From a bacterium (lineage in GTDB: Bacteria; B130-G9): a DNA stretch of 55,471 nucleotides. The stretch spans positions 1-55,471 of the forward strand of contig DATLAJ010000120.1 of the NCBI GenBank assembly GCA_035527515.1, read 5' to 3'. The notes beneath the pieces were generated by a model that was not told where the DNA came from, did not search any database, and saw only the letters and a list, made by a program, of their open reading frames with translations. The position numbers and the translations under genes were made by a program. Of the stretch, positions 52,844 to 55,471 are shown piece after piece. Each line of letters starts with the position of its first letter. The stretch's first letter is position 1.

Positions 52844-53662
52844 TCAGTCAAACCAACCGGATGTATCCTCCGAGCGGCTGATGCCGGTGGCGATCTTGTC
52901 GCGGACCTCATCATCCGTCATCGGCCCGGCGAACACCTCCTCCCCGTTGATAAAAAGGCCTGCTCTGATGCCGAAAGCCGCCATCACGTTTTTTTTGTCC
53001 GTGTGGAACTCGTTGAAGACCACGTCTTGACCAAACTCCTGCGCAATGTGGCGCCACCTCTTGAGCTGATACAGTCTATATGGACATTGATTGCTAAAGA
53101 AGAAGTCGATGATGGCCTTGCCACGCTCGGGCTCACGCTCATAGGAAACGGGCATCAGATGTGGGTTCTCAACGTGCTTAAACTTCTTGACTAGAAGCAC
53201 GCGGAGTCCCTGTCTGTCCACCACCTGGTAACCTATATGTTTGAAGAACGTATAGGGCATGAACCAGAACTCGTGGTCGAGGCCCCATGCCGCGATCCCC
53301 TTTGCCGTCGTGTTCTCCTTGACGTCGCGCTGCGCGGCCTGCACGAGCTTTCGCCCATAGCCCTTGCCCTGCATGCACCCGGGGCCGAGGTCCCATATAT
53401 GGAGCATTATGCAGTTGATGAAATAAAGGTCCTTCCCGATCGCTGGACATGGAGCCAACTCTATCGGCTGATACTCTATGAAACCTGCCGGCTTGTCGTC
53501 CTCGAAGAGCAGCTGAGCGCGCAAGCCCTTTTTGATCATGGCCTTGAGCCACTTCTTCTTGGTCTCGGCGTCTTTCTTCAGCTCCTCGTTATACGTCAGA
53601 CAGCAGCAGGACTCCACGTCCATATTGCGCTCTGACAGCGGCTCAATTCTGACCTTAGGCAC
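52844..53662 (-). CDS. GNAT acetyltransferase with C-terminal thioredoxin-like (YoaP-type) domain
   Basis: The protein has 272 residues from GTG 53662, with GGGAGG 6 bases upstream. Residues ~1-160 are a GNAT domain; the acetyl-CoA binding turn lies in 'GPGCMQGKGYGRKLVQAAQR', and 'YTFFKHIGYQVVDRQGL' is the usual end. The last ~90 residues form a thioredoxin-like domain of YoaP type: 'IDFFFSNQCPYRLYQLK', with only one Cys at the usual CxxC place. It is probably cytoplasmic. The acetyl acceptor is unknown. The LapA-family gene lies 20 bases upstream on the same strand. Confidence 0.8.
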   Translation of the reverse strand: MPKVRIEPLSERNMDVESCCCLTYNEELKKDAETKKKWLKAMIKKGLRAQLLFEDDKPAGFIEYQPIELAPCPAIGKDLYFINCIMLHIWDLGPGCMQGKGYGRKLVQAAQRDVKENTTAKGIAAWGLDHEFWFMPYTFFKHIGYQVVDRQGLRVLLVKKFKHVENPHLMPVSYEREPERGKAIIDFFFSNQCPYRLYQLKRWRHIAQEFGQDVVFNEFHTDKKNVMAAFGIRAGLFINGEEVFAGPMTDDEVRDKIATGISRSEDTSGWFD

Positions 53663-53681
53663 TCACAGCCTCCCGAGCAAA

Positions 53682-54065
53682 CTATGACGTAGGGATTGGC
53701 TCCGTCGAGCCTCCCTCTTCCTCCTCGCTCTGACCAATCGGTATCTTTCGCAGGACGTCCAGCTCCTCACGCTGCTCCACGATCTTGCGCCTCAGCTCTT
53801 GATTCTCGCTCCCAAGCCTAAACTGCGGGAACATAAGAAGAATGCCCGCCAAGAGGCCGCCAACGAAAACACAGCCCAAAACCAAGAGATACACCGGCAA
53901 CGGACGTACCTGCCTGGCCCCATCTGGCCCCACATCGTAACCCAAAAGGGGTATCGGCTTCCCCTTATAGTAATTGATCGTAACCGTGTGGCTATTCTGT
54001 GCCGCAATCCAAGTCAGCACACCTAGCAGGACAATGAACGCCAGTATCTTGACCAACCTACCCAT
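53682..54065 (-). CDS. LapA family (DUF1049) membrane protein
   Basis: The protein has 127 residues from ATG 54065, which has GGAG 7 bases upstream (the frame opens 9 codons earlier). The first membrane segment ('ILAFIVLLGVLTWIAAQN') ends in the 'AQN' typical of DUF1049, a beta part 'TVTINYYKGKPIPLLGYD' follows, then the second segment ('LPVYLLVLGCVFVGGLLAGI') and a C-terminal coiled coil ('NQELRRKIVEQREELDVLRK'). In Escherichia coli LapA acts with LapB in lipopolysaccharide assembly control. No lapB is seen here. It is an inner-membrane protein. Confidence 0.85.
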   Translation of the reverse strand: MGRLVKILAFIVLLGVLTWIAAQNSHTVTINYYKGKPIPLLGYDVGPDGARQVRPLPVYLLVLGCVFVGGLLAGILLMFPQFRLGSENQELRRKIVEQREELDVLRKIPIGQSEEEEGGSTEPIPTS

Positions 54066-54254
54066 ATAACCGCTCCATGTTAATCGCCTCAACCAGAGAA
54101 TAAGACGCCCTTAGCCCAACGTCTCCAATAAGAGTAAACGCCGAGCAATGAGGCGTCAAGCTCATCTGGCGCCGCAAAAATCTGATTTGAGGCAGGAGAG
54201 TTCATAAGATGAACATGTTTAGCAGATGACGCCGCCCGGGAGGTGAGACCACTT

Positions 54255-54285
54255 TATGGGGGACAGCCGTCGCGTGTCCCCCATA
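54255..54285. repeat. GGGGACA hairpin repeat (copy 2)
   Basis: TATGGGGGACA (54255-54265) pairs perfectly with TGTCCCCCATA (54275-54285) around a 9-base loop (GCCGTCGCG). The stem and loop match, in reverse complement, the hairpin at 31963-31989 with one loop change. Confidence 0.7.
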
Positions 54286-54290
54286 CCCCC

Positions 54291-54333
54291 TCCGCGAGCG
54301 GAGAGCCTCCGCTCCCATAGCTTGGGCCGAGGG
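54291..54333. repeat. Dispersed repeat, inverted copy of 22736-22771
   Basis: Its complement has CCTCGGCCCA, six variable bases, then GGGAGCGGAGGCTCTCCGC, the same layout as the copy at 22736-22771. Confidence 0.6.
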
Positions 54334-54391
54334 TGGCGTGGCCACCCGCATCTTCGTGCTCCTTCGTGGCCCTTCGTGGACAGAACTACCA

Positions 54392-55471
54392 TCAATCATC
54401 TCTCACCTCGAAGGGGCATGAGGCGGTGCGATAGACGTTCTTGATTGAGAAGGGGCCGGTGAGGCCGATGTGGAACGTGTATGCGCCGGCTGGGGCCTCG
54501 TTCGGGAGGGTGGTGTTCAGGAGGACGAGGTCGTCGATTGAGCCATAAGCCGGGAGCGGGACGTTCGCGAAGTAGGGCACGGGATACGCGAAGAGCGCGA
54601 GGCCCGTGGGGCCCTCGCCATCGGGTGGGTCTGGCAGGGGCAGCGGCGGAGGCGCGAGGTCCTTCATGTCCGGTGTGTTGGGTATCGACCCCGGCCCGCT
54701 ATAGCTCGGCCCCGGCTCCAAGAACGCCGTGCTGCCATCGAACGCCACATAGAATATCGGAAACGGAGGCGCTGCACCGCGAGGCGCAACGTAGAATATC
54801 TGCCCGCTCGGGGCCTGAACGGCTACGTAAACGTCAACGCTCGTCGGCGGGCCCAAATAGGATAACGAGGCGCGTCCTTTCAGTGCGTCGGACTCGGCAT
54901 CGGCTTTCAGATAAAAGCACCCGTCAGCCAGCAGAACGCTTACGCCTCGTTCAGTCGAGACCCACATATTGCCGTATTGGTCCTCGTCGATATCGTTGAC
55001 CTCACCGGAGCACAACCCGTCGCTGGTCGAATAGAACCGAACCTGCTCGTCCCCGTCGATACGGAGAAGCCCGGGCTGATAGTGGTATGAATCCGCTTCG
55101 TACTGCATGCCCTGGCACCACTTACGGTTCTGACTATCGACGAAAAGGGGAGCTTCTGCGCCGCATCCGCCCAAACCACTAGGCAGTAGTGTCGTCACGC
55201 TTCCGCTTGCGATTTCAGTGACCCACCCACACGTGGCCCATACAACATCGTTCTGATCCACCGCAATGGCATCATAGCCCGCGCCCGTGGCATACGCCGT
55301 GGCCTCGCCGGCGGCCAACGAACGAATCCCCGCGTAGTTGCGAGGTGTTGAGTCTTCGTACTGGTCCCAAAATCGATCATCGCAGGAGAACCATGCGACC
55401 CCGTTGCTGTCGAACGCCACATCGGAGAGCTCCTGTGCCGACCAATCAGGCCTATACGCACTCCACCACCT
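54392..55471 (-). CDS. Secreted propeller (Reg_prop-like) protein with the shared beta-sandwich domain (partial, N-terminus outside window)
   Basis: The minus strand stays open to the window edge; 359 residues are seen, so the N-terminus and signal peptide are missing. The first ~170 residues hold Reg_prop-type propeller strands, each ending in an aromatic: 'VAFDSNGVAWFSC', 'IAVDQNDVVWATC', 'LFVDSQNRKWCQG', 'DIDEDQYGNMWVSTERGV'. The rest is the shared domain: 'SVDVYVAVQAPSGQIFYV' and 'LPNEAPAGAYTFHIGLTG', with a Pro-rich insert between ('APPPLPLPDPPDGEG'). The order, propeller first and shared domain at the C-terminus, is the same as in the protein at 22802-24469. It is probably exported. Confidence 0.8.
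   Translation of the reverse strand, partial: RWWSAYRPDWSAQELSDVAFDSNGVAWFSCDDRFWDQYEDSTPRNYAGIRSLAAGEATAYATGAGYDAIAVDQNDVVWATCGWVTEIASGSVTTLLPSGLGGCGAEAPLFVDSQNRKWCQGMQYEADSYHYQPGLLRIDGDEQVRFYSTSDGLCSGEVNDIDEDQYGNMWVSTERGVSVLLADGCFYLKADAESDALKGRASLSYLGPPTSVDVYVAVQAPSGQIFYVAPRGAAPPFPIFYVAFDGSTAFLEPGPSYSGPGSIPNTPDMKDLAPPPLPLPDPPDGEGPTGLALFAYPVPYFANVPLPAYGSIDDLVLLNTTLPNEAPAGAYTFHIGLTGPFSIKNVYRTASCPFEVRDD

Larger units (their letters stand above)
54066..54391. other. Intergenic region with repeats, no gene
   Basis: About 325 bases between two minus-strand genes. It holds the GGGGACA hairpin (54255-54285), the dispersed repeat (54291-54333) and a run of TTCGTG units (54352-54382) that matches, in reverse complement, the stretch at 26763-26786. 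No gene seen. Confidence 0.55.

Overview
The window reads as chromosomal DNA of an uncultured diderm (Gram-negative-type) bacterium. Support comes from a TolC-type outer-membrane efflux protein, an O-antigen-polymerase/ligase-like membrane protein, a LapA-family (DUF1049) protein, diaminopimelate epimerase, an outer-membrane-like protein ending in Trp, and at least four lipoproteins. The mix of a C25 (gingipain-like) peptidase, tandem DUF507 proteins, a DUF362 ferredoxin, GH57, type-2 EF-G and many very large secreted beta-sandwich proteins is typical of candidate phyla around the FCB group or Deltaproteobacteria-like lineages. I cannot assign a phylum from sequence alone. No rRNA, tRNA, CRISPR array, transposase or phage gene is visible.

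Layout. (1) 1-910, minus: a DUF362 protein with two 4Fe-4S motifs, cut by the window edge. (2) 1508-15640, plus: a predicted outer-membrane protein, a 1162-residue cysteine-rich Ig-like lipoprotein, two smaller lipoproteins, a strong terminator, then housekeeping genes guaB, dapF and two DUF507 genes, a 1317-residue C25 peptidase, a lipoprotein and dtd. (3) 15652-26688, minus: a B12-binding radical SAM enzyme, a NodU/CmcH-type carbamoyltransferase overlapping a SPASM radical SAM enzyme, a GH57 4-alpha-glucanotransferase-like enzyme, then a secreted propeller protein, a helical protein of unknown role and a parallel beta-helix protein. (4) 27236-30357, plus: a type-2 EF-G and an LPP20/FlgT-like exported protein, reached through a divergent promoter pair. 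(5) 30425-47495, minus: a zinc-ribbon plus deoxyribosyltransferase/TIR-like protein, a third SPASM-type radical SAM enzyme, TolC, and a 12.7-kb gene for a 4226-residue secreted protein with about 33 tandem Ig-like repeats. (6) 47869-55471: a small helical protein, an O-antigen polymerase-like protein with an unusual extracytoplasmic insert, a TlpA-like thioredoxin lipoprotein, a glycosyltransferase, a GNAT-thioredoxin-like fusion, a LapA-family protein, and another propeller protein running off the right edge.

How the parts may fit. Much of the window serves the cell surface: repeat-rich secreted proteins, envelope glycan enzymes, an efflux channel and an exported protease. Four secreted proteins that otherwise differ (propeller, beta-helix, giant Ig array, Reg_prop propeller) share one recurring beta-sandwich domain, marked by a core like 'VDVYVAL..P.G', which points to a common surface-protein toolkit. 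The strongest candidates for something undescribed are this toolkit, the radical SAM/carbamoyltransferase block, and the lone zinc-ribbon/deoxyribosyltransferase-like gene beside a palindromic mobile-looking element. Several families of short palindromic repeats sit exactly in gene borders. Two conserved enzymes carry changes at key residues: the IMPDH active-site loop and the EF-G G4 motif.
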